Part shown: positions 18,401 through 28,866 of the stretch, piece by piece
How the letters are laid out: each line of letters begins with the position of its first letter
How positions within the stretch are numbered: the first letter of the stretch is position 1
Assembly: GCF_001602525.1 (NCBI RefSeq)
Contig: NZ_LSYT01000014.1
Coordinates: 1-64,000, forward strand
Length of the DNA stretch: 64,000 bases
Origin: Flavobacterium chilense
GTDB taxonomy: Bacteria; Bacteroidota; Bacteroidia; Flavobacteriales; Flavobacteriaceae
Direction: 5' to 3'
Program-made: the position numbers and the translations under genes
Notes under the pieces: model-generated
The model's database searches: none
The model's input: only the letters and a program-made list of their open reading frames with translations
What the model was told of the DNA's origin: nothing

Positions 18401-21263
18401 ATTTATTATCTAATATTGCTTTAAGTTTAAGCTGTTCGCTCATTGAGGTGAACATCAACGGATTTTCTTCAGTAATTAACAACGAATTAATACCAGTTGG
18501 AGGCAACAACGTATTTTTCGGCTTAATATGAGAAGTAATTTCCAATTGTCTTCCAGATGTTGCTCTTGAGAAAATATTGATACCATAACCTTGATATACA
18601 TACGTCTGCAAACCTGTTTTCTCCTGACGAACATTTAAAAATGATTTCCCTGAATCTGGAATAATAATAGGAGCCGGCTCAAAAGAACCAGTGGTCAAAT
18701 CTTTTTTAACATTGAAATATGCCGTATCAGATGATAATTCTGGTTTTTGCCAATTGGCTTCGTCTTTAAATTTATAATCTACTCCTGCATAAATAGGGAA
18801 TGTAAAAGAGCTTCCATCATATTCTTCTGTAGAATTAAAGAATGCAGTATCTACACTGTAATCTTTTATGTCACTCATAAATAAACTCACATATCTTTTT
18901 TTGCCATCAAAACTGTATCCTTCAGGATCTGTAATTTTTGGGGTTTGATTGTCTTCGTCTGAACCTGCATTTAGACCTGGTAAAAAATTACTTAATTGTA
19001 CCGGAAGAGGCAAACGTTCTGTGTTAACAGAAGTTGGAATACTCATAGAAAGGTGTTGCACTTCTTTTTTTGTAGAATCTCCTTCTAAATTTTTAAACGT
19101 AATGTACTCTGCTAGATAGATATATTCTCCAGAAAGAACAGTTTCATCAATATCAATGCATCCTAAACCTAACATTCTGGCAACATGATAATCATTGGCT
19201 GCAATGTTTAATAAATCGAGATTTGATATTTGAGTTGAATTTTTAGCAAATTCTGCTTCTTCTCCAGGTTGAGGGTCATTGACAGGAATGTTATCATTAA
19301 ACTGGATAGTTTCTAAAGCAGTCGGATTAGTGCCGTCAGCACTTAAGCCAATGTAACTTTGAATAACTTCCTTAATGTTTTTATCCTCTTCATCTGTTAC
19401 TCGTTTCCATTTATCTTTATAGTTATTTACGTTTACGTATTCATCATCATTAAATTTCAGCCATTTTCCGTGAACGCAATTTAATTTAGGTTCTAACTGT
19501 TCAAATGCCTTATTATCATCAAGAGTCAAAGCATAGCTTCCTTTAAAATCCCAAACTCCATTATCATTTGCATGTTGGATGAAATCTCCGTAAAATTCAA
19601 AATTGATTTCGCTTACAAGGCAATTACTCGCTTTAAATCGAATACTTCTTCCATTTTCTGCTACAACGCGAATTGAATTAACTTCTGTAGAAGAGTAGGT
19701 TTTACGATTTGTAACTCTCTTTGATGCTACAAAGGTATTTTCAGCAACAGATAATGTTTCTAATTTAACAGTACCAGAGTTATTTGCATAACTGAATTTA
19801 AGTTCAGCGGCAAAAAATAATTCGCTTTTATTTTCAATCTCGATAATTTCATTTCCGTAAGCCTGAATGAAACCAGATGGGTTTAGCATCGGATCAATGC
19901 TCGCTCTTGCTAACAGATATTTTGCTTTGTTTTTGAAGTAAACATAAATTGATCTTTGCGGATCTGTTGTTTTATAAATCCACAATGCCTTTTGAATATC
20001 TACTGACTTTGGTTTTTTTGTTAAATCTAATTTATGAGCGACTTTAGTATAAGCAGCTCTGTATACTTTAACGAAATCTTCGGGTTTGTTAAAGTTAGAA
20101 CCAGAATTAGCACCTTTATACAATTGACCTTTTGGAAGATGGTTTGTTCCTAATTCTCCAGCCAAAAGCCAGCGAAGATGAATTCCTTTTGTACTGTCAA
20201 TACCTTTAGAACCGGCAGCTGAAATTTGTAAACTAGTAGATTGTAAAGCAGTTTTTCCTGAATTAAGATCAACAATATAAAGTTCTTTACCAACATTAAA
20301 ATTGATTTGAAATCCGCTTAGGTTACTAACATTTGGCAAAGTAATCTTAGTAGAATAACTGCCAAGTGCATTGGGTGTTCCTTGTACCCGAACTGCTGCA
20401 TCTATATTTGAAAGAGCAGGTACAACAATTGTATCTTGAAGTTTAAAAACTAGTCCGCCTAGATTGCTCGTGTTGTGAATTCTAGTTCCAGCAGGCAAAG
20501 TAAGAGCGACACGGCTTTTGTTTCTAAGAACCAAAGTTCCTGCACTTTCGTTTACGGCAAGTCCTTTTTTCAAGACAGGATAAGCTAATTTATTTTGGCT
20601 AATAATTACATTAGACAAACATCCAATTTGAGCAATAGATAAAGCACTGCCTAATTGATTTAATTCAGACCCTAAAGTGCTGAAATCTGGAACTCTGATA
20701 TAATCTGTATCCAGCATTGAAAGACTGCCGTTTTTTACAACAGGAGCTTTTCCTAAAAAGGTAGTAATTGGCGTTACTAATTCAGAAGCATTGTTTACGG
20801 TGCTTGTAACACCGTAAACAAAAATATGTGATTTATCATTGAGATTCTGATATAAGCTTTTTAGAGAATCAATGTCGTTGACTTGTAAACCATCTGTAAC
20901 AACCACAATGATATCTGGAGTTACGGTTAAGCTGTTTACAACCTCTAAACCAGATGCCCAGTGATCAGATTGAGGATCGGTAGATCTTGAACCAAAACCA
21001 TTAATCCAACTTAAAAAACTGGAAGTATAGCCAGAAATTCTTTTTTGAATAACATGCTCTGATCTAGAATTGCTATCGCTATTAGACATTCCGATTAACG
21101 AAAGCGTAATTTTGCTCTGAGCCTGAGAATTGATAAATGAAGTCAACCCTTCACGTATTTGCTGCGCTTCATTACCATTTATCGAACCCGACTCATCGAC
21201 AACGATAGCGATATATGTTTCGCAACCTGTGGATTGGCTTTCTTGAAGATTTATAGAACTCAT
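15402..21263 (-). CDS. Giant protein of 1953 aa with N-terminal von Willebrand A domain
   Basis: Residues about 15-195 form a VWA domain with a MIDAS metal site: Asp23-x-Ser25-x-Ser27 (VVDESGS) and VVVTDG at 120-125. The rest is beta-rich with no recognised catalytic motif. Several segments look like immunoglobulin/fibronectin-type modules, for example the C-terminal region around PESPVLTASGDVTGANES. There is no signal peptide, so export would need cell lysis or a particle. It starts 12 bp after the 2331-aa gene, so the two are one operon. VWA proteins usually bind other proteins through the MIDAS metal; a structural or adhesive role on a particle is inferred. Confidence 0.75.
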   Translation of the reverse strand: MSSINLQESQSTGCETYIAIVVDESGSINGNEAQQIREGLTSFINSQAQSKITLSLIGMSNSDSNSRSEHVIQKRISGYTSSFLSWINGFGSRSTDPQSDHWASGLEVVNSLTVTPDIIVVVTDGLQVNDIDSLKSLYQNLNDKSHIFVYGVTSTVNNASELVTPITTFLGKAPVVKNGSLSMLDTDYIRVPDFSTLGSELNQLGSALSIAQIGCLSNVIISQNKLAYPVLKKGLAVNESAGTLVLRNKSRVALTLPAGTRIHNTSNLGGLVFKLQDTIVVPALSNIDAAVRVQGTPNALGSYSTKITLPNVSNLSGFQINFNVGKELYIVDLNSGKTALQSTSLQISAAGSKGIDSTKGIHLRWLLAGELGTNHLPKGQLYKGANSGSNFNKPEDFVKVYRAAYTKVAHKLDLTKKPKSVDIQKALWIYKTTDPQRSIYVYFKNKAKYLLARASIDPMLNPSGFIQAYGNEIIEIENKSELFFAAELKFSYANNSGTVKLETLSVAENTFVASKRVTNRKTYSSTEVNSIRVVAENGRSIRFKASNCLVSEINFEFYGDFIQHANDNGVWDFKGSYALTLDDNKAFEQLEPKLNCVHGKWLKFNDDEYVNVNNYKDKWKRVTDEEDKNIKEVIQSYIGLSADGTNPTALETIQFNDNIPVNDPQPGEEAEFAKNSTQISNLDLLNIAANDYHVARMLGLGCIDIDETVLSGEYIYLAEYITFKNLEGDSTKKEVQHLSMSIPTSVNTERLPLPVQLSNFLPGLNAGSDEDNQTPKITDPEGYSFDGKKRYVSLFMSDIKDYSVDTAFFNSTEEYDGSSFTFPIYAGVDYKFKDEANWQKPELSSDTAYFNVKKDLTTGSFEPAPIIIPDSGKSFLNVRQEKTGLQTYVYQGYGINIFSRATSGRQLEITSHIKPKNTLLPPTGINSLLITEENPLMFTSMSEQLKLKAILDNKSIKDKTYIRLLFEYYAIQELLSYTIPDGVTNAEALLSDKIYPDNEELFADYFKLYFRDSLPQIEHAKITDIQDSPTSELTSIITIQEYKIFSSGEEIKIGLTKTNKDRFIGGILTVGEQNYVIQNINVVRTGETFNYATVEVLKKEVTDRLVSDGDATIDSEQIKEIKKPVNELCSLVENMLTPENWNQPSPISMQIQLPEALKTVHRELVLQKDSQGNDSLQVEKTRGIWSKRVVIEKVLEKAFKVDENGKYVLDKNENPIPLPNNEQKHFGLYKLTFKGLKLAQHPQYNQNNGNSVEWANGTVRLFTKSCFVGSNPIPVKSRKEFKVVRADNIGTNQDLELIITDPNFKIKEDITQEMDPAYDHIIIKENELHQPQEQEINYYPSYKVYLFADPSNGITAAKIQPREGENTHYSIFGISSHSNLYDYDSKISVPNPMYAVRIEKPVKPEDVKGPLYATRPDFFNRSTYTITTRYTRKPYGMLYYRASDDALLNVLYKTETVKTIREELSKLGGNNEKYFTNRWQNFLNFEELLDKNNLLNPTDLLGPDKQPNVLPPRKSISYEVYPSDVEPLATYRFPTPDSQWLIDSINEFIKWHNESQPAQTPVEKITALTHLNDIIISTKQGIERNLLAIHFIEQAIHSVFVPLTEVPIIYEYIRDNDYVPINKKQTIKDKNGNILKYPNPDLDIAPMMKITNAAEFRTQFTDFNLDGNSQSTYFYGVREMDIKLNFSPFSTFLGPVKLVPSNPPQTPEIKRIMPVLENQVLGIKPSIQIELNAYKPEYNIRKINIYRAKNMLDAQSIRTMTPVKEILINEDTLSTEFNSVWTVYDEFEDLESVPFGDGLFYRVTVSREIEYADPSSTELNPIVNIDYTPSQPSKITATVIADAVAPESPVLTASGDVTGANESVLKPIVFSWEKTIHNGKYHLYKMNNQGNWDKIQEKVSNEEIVTLSLLETKLGTDELTIKNDDGDRIYHHFKVLAENSSGMYSSEEKILTL

Positions 21264-21275
21264 TTTTATTGTTTT

Positions 21276-24200
21276 TTAAAGATTTATATTTTCAATAGTT
21301 AAAGTTACCGGCTCAGCAGCACGAACTGTTAATGCAGTGGCGTTAGGTCCAACGATTCCATTGTTATTCCACATTCTGTATTCAAACTTCAGTTTTAAAC
21401 TTGTATCAGTAATTTTTTTACTGTCATTCATGATTAATACCTGAGCATAGTCTTTAGAATGAAGTACTTTATAGTTTGCTTTCATTACACCAGCATCGTC
21501 AACTACAGAAATAGTTTTTTGAATTTCTTCTAACGGAATTTTAGGAATATTGAACGGTTCAGGATTACGAACTAAAAGCGCTATTACTTCACCTGTATTG
21601 CTATCAATAATTCGGTTCACTTCTGTAGATTGAGCAGGATCAAGAGGAGACATTTTTAAAACTCCCTCAACAGCGCGATCAAATAAATGCTGATATTTCA
21701 AAGCAAATGCATCGCTTAATGGATCTTCTTCACCAAAAATGATATTGTTTAGAGAAGTAATCTGATCTTGACTTAAGCTTAACGGAACATCGAATAAAGC
21801 GTTACGTACTGGTTCAGTGCTTAATTTATAACTGTTTACCTGCTCTGCAAAGTCTCTGTATCGTGATGTTTGGAATCCGAATTGATGTACTAATACATTT
21901 TCATTATCAGTTGGCTTGTTATCCTGATTTTCATCAAAATAATTTTTAACTAAAACCGTGTACAGTTTTGAAGGTTTTAAATCGGTTAGTTTTACTTCAT
22001 ATCCATATGATTTTGGTTTAATAATATCTCCAATTTGAATTGAACACCTCAATTCAGGTCTGCTTCCCTGAATCATGTTTTGCAACATTTTAATGTTTAA
22101 AGGAATTCGAGGATCATTATCATCCACCCATTTTATATTTTTTTCCTCTGCTTTAGGATATGGCGTTGCTTCTGTTGGTAATGGATACTTAATAAGAACA
22201 TCATTTAAAGGATCTTTGATAATAAGATTCATCAGCCCTTTAATTTTTGGTCTTCCTGCTCCATAATCGTCCCAATCTGTGAACATATGATATACATAAG
22301 GATTCTTGAAGAACATTGTGATCTTACACTGTTCGTTTCCATAGAATGAAGGTTTAGATAACAATAAACTTCCATCAGCATTTGGGTAAGAACGGTTATA
22401 ATCTAAATACTGTCTTAATGAAGTCAGTGGCGATTTTGATAATTCTGTCAGTTCATTTTTAACATATGGTTTTTGACCTGGAGCAAGATCTTCGTCAGGA
22501 ACAGGGTAGTGGCCAACAGGTCCTAATGTTTTGAAACCATAATAGTAATCGAATTTAACTGGCGCCCCATCATCTACTTTATCTGCTAAAGTAAATTTTA
22601 AGCAGTAAGTTGAATTTGGTCTCCAAATTGGCTGAGCCGTATTTTGAATTGCAGCTTCCATCGCTTTATTATCTTCAGCTACAGCTGTAGCACCAGGAAT
22701 AGTTAAATTGTGTTCTGCGCTTTCCTTTGTCAGCCATTTAATTTCTTGAACGTAAGTAGTATATCCTAATTCATTGTCTTCATCTGGATTTCCTCCTGCG
22801 GAACATAGAATAGCATTAATTGTCAATAATTTTGAAGACTTAATTGCTCTTATGTATTCCGATTTTGTAACAGTTTCTAATTCACTCAGATTAGCAGTTG
22901 AATTAGTCAAAGCAGATGCAGACGAAACTACAGAAACAGTTTCTGTCGGATGTAAAGAACAGTTATCAAACTGATCATCAAATAGAGAGAAATAAATTCC
23001 TTTTTCATTTTGCCTAGACGAGAGCATTAAAATTTCATTCACTGATGGCTCGTTCTGAATATGAAGGACTGTGGTTTTATCATTTGTGCTTCCTCTTTCA
23101 ATTAAGCGGACAAGCTGTAATGAAGTATTCAATACAAACAGATATTTTTCATTGTAAGCGATAACTGAATTGTCAGCCAGCGTTTTATTTGATAAATAAA
23201 CTGGAGAATCAAAAATTGCATCATTTTTAACAACAGTAACTGCAGTTCCGTCAACTTGAGCCAATCCGAATTTTCCGTTTGTTAGTTTAACAGTAAGCAA
23301 GACTTTGTCATTTGAGATTACTGCATCGATAACTTCAAAAATTGATGGTTCAGAAACTAATTTGGCATCTGTAATCGTAATTGCTTTTGTACTTGGATTA
23401 ATACCAAAGTGAACGATTTTTTTGTTTTTTGTAATTAGACTAAAATCAGTATTACTATGCTGAAGCACTTTTAGCGCTACTTCATCAATCTTTATGCGAT
23501 GAATAATAGAGCGATCAGTTCCGTTAACCCAGTTAATTTGAGTTTCCGTTTCTAGCGCATTAATCCAAAGCAATTCATTATTTGATAATGGCAATAATTT
23601 ATTGAAACCTGTAGAATAAGTATTTAGATACTGCATTCCGAAAGTTCTGTTTAATTCAGAATCAAGTTCAACAATTGCAGTTGTTTTAGTTGGAGCTACG
23701 CAACCTACAATAAAAGTATCATCGATAACAGCTTCTCCAATTCCTTTGCACTGAGTAGCATCTAAAGCTTGAGTAATTAATAAATTATTATTTACAACCT
23801 GCATTGATGTCATTAAACCATTCAATAAACGCTCTCTTACCAGATTTCCTTTGCCATCAATTTGTGCAATGACAGTCGTATTTGGACTCGGATGAAATGA
23901 AACTAAATAAGTGTCATTGTATTTGAAAACTTTATCAAAAGCATAATTTGTGTTTCCGTTATATCCATAAAAATGTGTAAATGTTAATGGAGTAGGAATT
24001 CCAGTTGGATTATCGTTACCAGCATTTGCTTTTAATTCAGCTAATAATGTCACTAAGCGATCGTATTCAGCTATATTGCTTGGTTCTGACACAATAAATT
24101 CTCCATCTGTTGAAGCATATGTATCGTTAAATAAAGCAGCAATTTTATTTCTAACATCTAAAATAGCATCAGCATTTGCAGCTACAGGACTAATGACAAT

Positions 24201-27200
24201 TCTATCAATTTTCTTTTTCAATAAAACATCTCCGTTTTCATCAAATAAAGTTATTGGCGATCTTAGTTCAGCTTTAGTGTAGGCAATCTCATTTAAAGCT
24301 GGCGAATTTTTAGTCTTGCATATTTTAACTTGTTCATATCGAGGTAGCTTAGCGCCTTTATCGAAAACAGAAGTATAGGCAGTTATATTTACTGTTTTGG
24401 CTTGAGTTGTAAGTTTTAAAGTTGGTTCAATCGCAGCTTCAGGGAAAATAATTTCTAGTTTGTTATAGTTTTTGAACGAAAGAGATCTTCTAAAACCAAA
24501 AGGATTACTTTCTGCAGAAACGCTCATAAAATCTCCCCCAGAAAGCTTGCCATCCACGATTTCAGGAGTTTCACCAACGAGTTTAAAGAACAGACCATTG
24601 ATTCTATCTGCTTCATATTGAGTAGGTACATAGTAACGTTTTCCTATTTTTTTATTTAAAAAATTGACAGACTCTTCTTCAATGCTATTAGAGACACAGA
24701 ATAATTTAGAAGGAGTAATTCCAAATTGTTCAGGAACATGCCAGCCAGGTTCACCTGCACTTAAATAAGAGAATGGATTTGTTGCCAAAACACGAATACT
24801 GTCATATTGATCTATCACTTTTTGCCATTGCGCCCAAGGCAAATTTTCTACACTCGCTCTTGAATCTGAATCTACAACAGCTGCAAAAGGATGATAAGGC
24901 ACCCAAGAATTTCCATTGGCAGAGCTTATCTCAATTGATTCAATAGAATATTGATGTTTTACTTGACGGAGTTTTCTACCCGCTTTCGATGTCGCTTCAG
25001 GAGGCATTAAATCAGTATAATTTTTCGCATCAGCTGTATATCCTCCAATTATTTTAGAAAGACTAGAATTAGGCAATACTCCTTTAGTCAGTTTAATATC
25101 AATGTAGGTATCTAATGGAATTATTTTAGAAATTTCACCCGGTTTAGGCATTGTATTAAAATAATTCAGTAAGAAAGCCTCATTGGTTAGCATGTGAACT
25201 CCTTTTACAGAATCGGCAGTTTTGTTATCATTAACATCTCCGTGAGTCCCCTTAGGAAGTGGGCTGTAAGGTGTTCGGTCAACAATTCTGTTAATATCCC
25301 ATTGTAACTCGATTAAGAATGTCTTGCGGACTCTGACAAAAGCAATTTTGACACGTACGCTTAATTCTAATTTGGCATAAATCAGGAATGGTTTAAATGA
25401 TTCTACAGAGAAAATGGTATCTAAAACAATTTCAACATTGATAATCCAGATTTTAATCTGAATTCCTCCACCAGCAGCGATGTAACCACCCATTTGAGGA
25501 CGTTTGAACGAAATTTTTCCGCCCATTTCTAAGTAAGCCCATAATTTAACCTTAGCAGGCCCGAAACTTTTCTCGAGTTTAAAGTCTAATCTGGCACCGG
25601 CTTCGATTCCCTGAGCAGATAGCATAAGAAATGCTTTTGCAGTAAAAAGAGTTAGAATTCTCGCTGTAATTGGATCTTTTTTAGAACCAAGATTGATATA
25701 CCAAGGTTTTTGGTTTTTAAAGAAAAAACCAGCTTCTAATAAGGCATGCAATTGGATAATTTCTCCACCGTCTTTAGGCATTTGGAAGTCTGCTCCAGCA
25801 GCAAGTTCAAGAGAGTTATCTCCAAAGGCAACCATTGCAAAGAATGGGGGAGTGCTTTGATCTTTCTCAATAGGACCTAGTCGATCACCAAGAACATTTA
25901 ATCCCGCTTCGATGTAAAATAAAGTAGGTAGAGAAAGCAATAACATTGCTCTCATATTTAAAATGGTACCTCCCGTAGATTCAAAGGTTGCTCCAGCTCC
26001 AATAGAAAATGGTGAATCATACTGTAAGGAATCTGGTGGTCCACTGAATTTTCTAATATTAATTCCTGCTTTCGGATGTTTGTAATATTCGTACCAAGAA
26101 TTATCTACTGTTAAACCGGCAGCTTTTTTGGTAGCAACATATCTAAATCCTAATAAACCTCTAAAACCGGTAATCGACAAAAATCCAAGCGGAATTCCGG
26201 TAGGCAATTCAATACTTGCATCAACTAAGAAAGCTGGATATTTAGGAGCAAAACGCATTCCTACGCTTCCTGTAATTTTTGCTTTTGGTAACTTTAATGA
26301 AACCTCTCCCATGAATTCTGGAGAAACTCCAGGTTCAGGAAGCGAAATCATACCATGAATAATTGCCATCGCAGATTCTTCTGTTGCAGTTCCTGGAATC
26401 ATCAAATCGACTTCGATAGTCTGGATTCTGATGAAAGAATCTTTAAAACCTTCTTCTGTAGAGTAATAGTATTTAATACCTTCACCTCGTGCGTCAAGCC
26501 CTAGCGGATTGACACTGATGGCGCCGTCAAATCCCCAGAAATTGTATTTATGTCCATTAATTTGAGTTGAACCAAAGTTAATGTTGCTCACCGCCATCTG
26601 AACTGGTCCAAGATTTAGAGGAGGTAAATTAATAGGAATAGGAATAGATCCGCCTTCCACTTCTATGCTTCCATCACTATAAATTCGAAGTTTTTCAATA
26701 TCAAACCCTTGACCTTTCATCAAAGTGTTCATTAATCCAGGAGGGAACGAAACATAACAAGAAGTACCTACAAAATAGTCATCATCCTGTTTTCCAAGTT
26801 CGAAACTATGAAAATCGAAATTTACTAAATTGAGTAAAGTAGCTTTAGGTTCGTTTGCTTTATCAAATGAGGCCGTTAGGTTAAAATCTCCGTCATCGTA
26901 TAAGTGTCCTTCAATATCTACAACAAATGAATTATTACCTTTCTTAAATTTTGGAATTTCTAATGCGCCCTTTATTTTAGAAGAGATAACTCTATTTTGT
27001 TTGAAGGAAATATCAAACTTGTTAAAACCAACTTTGAAACTATTACCTAACTTGAACCACATGTAATCAGTTTCGCTAACAGGATTTCCTACAATTAAGG
27101 ATTCTAATCCAATTGTTCCAGAAATTCCACCTTCAGTACCAATTAATAGCTGTTTTCCAGTAATTTGCAGTGTAGCGCCATTTTCTTTTTTGAACCATTT

Positions 27201-28271
27201 TTTAGGTAATGTAATTGCTGCTTTTTCAGCATACACACCTCTAAATGCAGCCCCTCTTCCGTCAGCATCTGCTTCAGGAATATTTTTATCTCTACTTAAA
27301 TCTACTTTTAATCCTGAAAACTCTGCGATTAATCCAGTGTTTCCGATCATAGATCTATTTAAGCTAAAACTAGAGATATTATTAAAGATAAATCCGCGAT
27401 TAGAAGAATATTCTAAACTGCCGACATCAAATTTTAAGTAGCTAAAATAATTATCTGGTAACGGCTGATCCAAAACTATATCGGTGGTAACATTTTCGGT
27501 ACCTGTATAAACTGGTCGTAACCATTTATGAGGAAATTGAAGCCCTACGCTAATTTCGTTAATAGCCATTCTAAACTGAAGCGTTAAAGCTTCTTTTATG
27601 TTTTTTTCGATATTATCGAAATAATGTACAAATAATTTCTTTAAACGGTCTAGTCCTTCGCTGCCTACATTTAAGAGGTTTTCGTAAGCAAATTTTAGTA
27701 AGTCAATGTCAAGACTTCCAATTTGTTGTGATAAGTGTTCAACTTGATTGTCGAAAGATGCATTTACATCGTTTATAGTTGCTAAAGCATCTGTATGTAC
27801 TGTATTGAACTGATCAACGAAATCAACTAATGCATTTGCGCCTGGATAAAATGTATTGATAAGTTCATTTAAAAATGTTTTTTCGTTTATTTCTGCTAAT
27901 TCAAAAAGAATGCGTAAAACGGACTCAACAGTATTATCAAATGATTCAAAATTGAAATCATTGATGTATTTTAGAATAATCCAAGAATAATCAAAACTGA
28001 TTGGAATTTCGGTATTGCCATTTACGGTTGGATTCAAAACTAATTTTAAATCTTGTGCAAGAGGAATATCAAGTCCAAGAGAATTGTACGTGGTTAATGT
28101 CATGCTGTAAAAACCAGAAGAGTTGTCATAGCTTTGACTGGCAATAAGATTTTTTACAAATACAGAATCAAAAAGACTGGCAAGTGCATCTCTAATTGCC
28201 TCGAGCTCATTTGGAATCTTGTCCAACGGTAATAATTGGCTTAATGACGGGTGCATTATTTGATTTGACAT
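21276..28271 (-). CDS. Giant beta-rich protein of 2331 aa, unknown function
   Basis: No family is identified with confidence. Residues 1-230 are helical (for example LDKIPNELEAIRDALASLFD). Residues about 250-1020 are a long series of alternating hydrophobic beta strands rich in Gly, Pro and aromatic residues (for example SIPIPINLPPLNLGPVQMAV, ITGFRGLLGFRYVATKKAAG), resembling the very large beta-rich regions of DUF6603-like proteins. Residues about 1450-1720 read as propeller-like repeats. There is no signal peptide. It is the first gene after a late-promoter-like element 237 bp upstream and is followed directly by the VWA gene. An effector, scaffold or surface component carried by the particle are all possible. 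Confidence 0.65.
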   Translation of the reverse strand: MSNQIMHPSLSQLLPLDKIPNELEAIRDALASLFDSVFVKNLIASQSYDNSSGFYSMTLTTYNSLGLDIPLAQDLKLVLNPTVNGNTEIPISFDYSWIILKYINDFNFESFDNTVESVLRILFELAEINEKTFLNELINTFYPGANALVDFVDQFNTVHTDALATINDVNASFDNQVEHLSQQIGSLDIDLLKFAYENLLNVGSEGLDRLKKLFVHYFDNIEKNIKEALTLQFRMAINEISVGLQFPHKWLRPVYTGTENVTTDIVLDQPLPDNYFSYLKFDVGSLEYSSNRGFIFNNISSFSLNRSMIGNTGLIAEFSGLKVDLSRDKNIPEADADGRGAAFRGVYAEKAAITLPKKWFKKENGATLQITGKQLLIGTEGGISGTIGLESLIVGNPVSETDYMWFKLGNSFKVGFNKFDISFKQNRVISSKIKGALEIPKFKKGNNSFVVDIEGHLYDDGDFNLTASFDKANEPKATLLNLVNFDFHSFELGKQDDDYFVGTSCYVSFPPGLMNTLMKGQGFDIEKLRIYSDGSIEVEGGSIPIPINLPPLNLGPVQMAVSNINFGSTQINGHKYNFWGFDGAISVNPLGLDARGEGIKYYYSTEEGFKDSFIRIQTIEVDLMIPGTATEESAMAIIHGMISLPEPGVSPEFMGEVSLKLPKAKITGSVGMRFAPKYPAFLVDASIELPTGIPLGFLSITGFRGLLGFRYVATKKAAGLTVDNSWYEYYKHPKAGINIRKFSGPPDSLQYDSPFSIGAGATFESTGGTILNMRAMLLLSLPTLFYIEAGLNVLGDRLGPIEKDQSTPPFFAMVAFGDNSLELAAGADFQMPKDGGEIIQLHALLEAGFFFKNQKPWYINLGSKKDPITARILTLFTAKAFLMLSAQGIEAGARLDFKLEKSFGPAKVKLWAYLEMGGKISFKRPQMGGYIAAGGGIQIKIWIINVEIVLDTIFSVESFKPFLIYAKLELSVRVKIAFVRVRKTFLIELQWDINRIVDRTPYSPLPKGTHGDVNDNKTADSVKGVHMLTNEAFLLNYFNTMPKPGEISKIIPLDTYIDIKLTKGVLPNSSLSKIIGGYTADAKNYTDLMPPEATSKAGRKLRQVKHQYSIESIEISSANGNSWVPYHPFAAVVDSDSRASVENLPWAQWQKVIDQYDSIRVLATNPFSYLSAGEPGWHVPEQFGITPSKLFCVSNSIEEESVNFLNKKIGKRYYVPTQYEADRINGLFFKLVGETPEIVDGKLSGGDFMSVSAESNPFGFRRSLSFKNYNKLEIIFPEAAIEPTLKLTTQAKTVNITAYTSVFDKGAKLPRYEQVKICKTKNSPALNEIAYTKAELRSPITLFDENGDVLLKKKIDRIVISPVAANADAILDVRNKIAALFNDTYASTDGEFIVSEPSNIAEYDRLVTLLAELKANAGNDNPTGIPTPLTFTHFYGYNGNTNYAFDKVFKYNDTYLVSFHPSPNTTVIAQIDGKGNLVRERLLNGLMTSMQVVNNNLLITQALDATQCKGIGEAVIDDTFIVGCVAPTKTTAIVELDSELNRTFGMQYLNTYSTGFNKLLPLSNNELLWINALETETQINWVNGTDRSIIHRIKIDEVALKVLQHSNTDFSLITKNKKIVHFGINPSTKAITITDAKLVSEPSIFEVIDAVISNDKVLLTVKLTNGKFGLAQVDGTAVTVVKNDAIFDSPVYLSNKTLADNSVIAYNEKYLFVLNTSLQLVRLIERGSTNDKTTVLHIQNEPSVNEILMLSSRQNEKGIYFSLFDDQFDNCSLHPTETVSVVSSASALTNSTANLSELETVTKSEYIRAIKSSKLLTINAILCSAGGNPDEDNELGYTTYVQEIKWLTKESAEHNLTIPGATAVAEDNKAMEAAIQNTAQPIWRPNSTYCLKFTLADKVDDGAPVKFDYYYGFKTLGPVGHYPVPDEDLAPGQKPYVKNELTELSKSPLTSLRQYLDYNRSYPNADGSLLLSKPSFYGNEQCKITMFFKNPYVYHMFTDWDDYGAGRPKIKGLMNLIIKDPLNDVLIKYPLPTEATPYPKAEEKNIKWVDDNDPRIPLNIKMLQNMIQGSRPELRCSIQIGDIIKPKSYGYEVKLTDLKPSKLYTVLVKNYFDENQDNKPTDNENVLVHQFGFQTSRYRDFAEQVNSYKLSTEPVRNALFDVPLSLSQDQITSLNNIIFGEEDPLSDAFALKYQHLFDRAVEGVLKMSPLDPAQSTEVNRIIDSNTGEVIALLVRNPEPFNIPKIPLEEIQKTISVVDDAGVMKANYKVLHSKDYAQVLIMNDSKKITDTSLKLKFEYRMWNNNGIVGPNATALTVRAAEPVTLTIENINL

Positions 28272-28507
28272 ATTTTTAAGTTTATTTCTTTGTTAATGGT
28301 TTGTCGATTACAATTCAAAATTTATCTTCTATTATGCCGTAATGGTTTATCTTTTGAAAAAGGCATAAGTATTCTGTATTCCTTTCTTGAGAGAGAGGAC
28401 AGGAAGAGTTTTGAAAAGTATTTTTGATTTTGTTTTACTACTGAATGTTGAAGTAGTTTTTTTGATGCATGTTGCTCTTAATTAGATATTTGTTTCTTTT
28501 TGACATT

Positions 28508-28593
28508 GCAAAGATTTACAAAAAAAAGTGCTTTAAAAAACAACTGCAAGGTTGTTGAACACTTGTATTGTAATACTTAACAGAGTTGTACAG
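28508..28593 (-). promoter_or_regulatory. Putative late promoter element, copy A
   Basis: In the 595-bp gap upstream of the 2331-aa gene. It contains GCAAAGATT (28508-28516; AATCTTTGC on the coding strand, close to the Bacteroidota -7 box TAnnTTTG) and a dyad CTTAACA-GAGT-TGTACAG (28576-28593), 59 bp apart. Copies B and C have the same two parts at the same spacing upstream of the spanin and holin genes. Little else is visible in this gap. Confidence 0.6.
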
Positions 28594-28818
28594 AAAGTGG
28601 ACAGCTATACTTTTTTCAAGGCGAAAAAATTAGTCTTTGAATGAAAAGAAAAGGGAAATTTCTCAATATTTAGAAATTGAGATTGTGAGCTTGAATTAAG
28701 CCTTTTTTAGAAAGTTAGAGATATAAATCTCAATACAAATAACGATTTTAAATACGCTTACAGAACGATGGCATCAGAAAAGATGTCTATGCTTTAAAGT
28801 AAATGAAAGCTACCTTTT

Positions 28819-28842
28819 ACTGCGCTTAAAATAAAGCGCAGT
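28819..28842 (-). terminator. Hairpin after the secreted 378-aa protein gene
   Basis: Perfect 9-bp arms ACTGCGCTT (28819-28827) and AAGCGCAGT (28834-28842) with a 6-base loop, 25 bp past the stop of the gene at 28867-30003. No U-run follows on the minus strand, so termination is probable but not certain. Confidence 0.45.
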
Positions 28843-28866
28843 ATTGGGATAGTATTTTGTAAAAGA

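Noticed and set aside
26128..27441. Several plus-strand frames opposite the 2331-aa gene
   Set aside because: The minus strand is one uninterrupted frame of 2331 codons; the opposite frames have no start context, promoter or motif.
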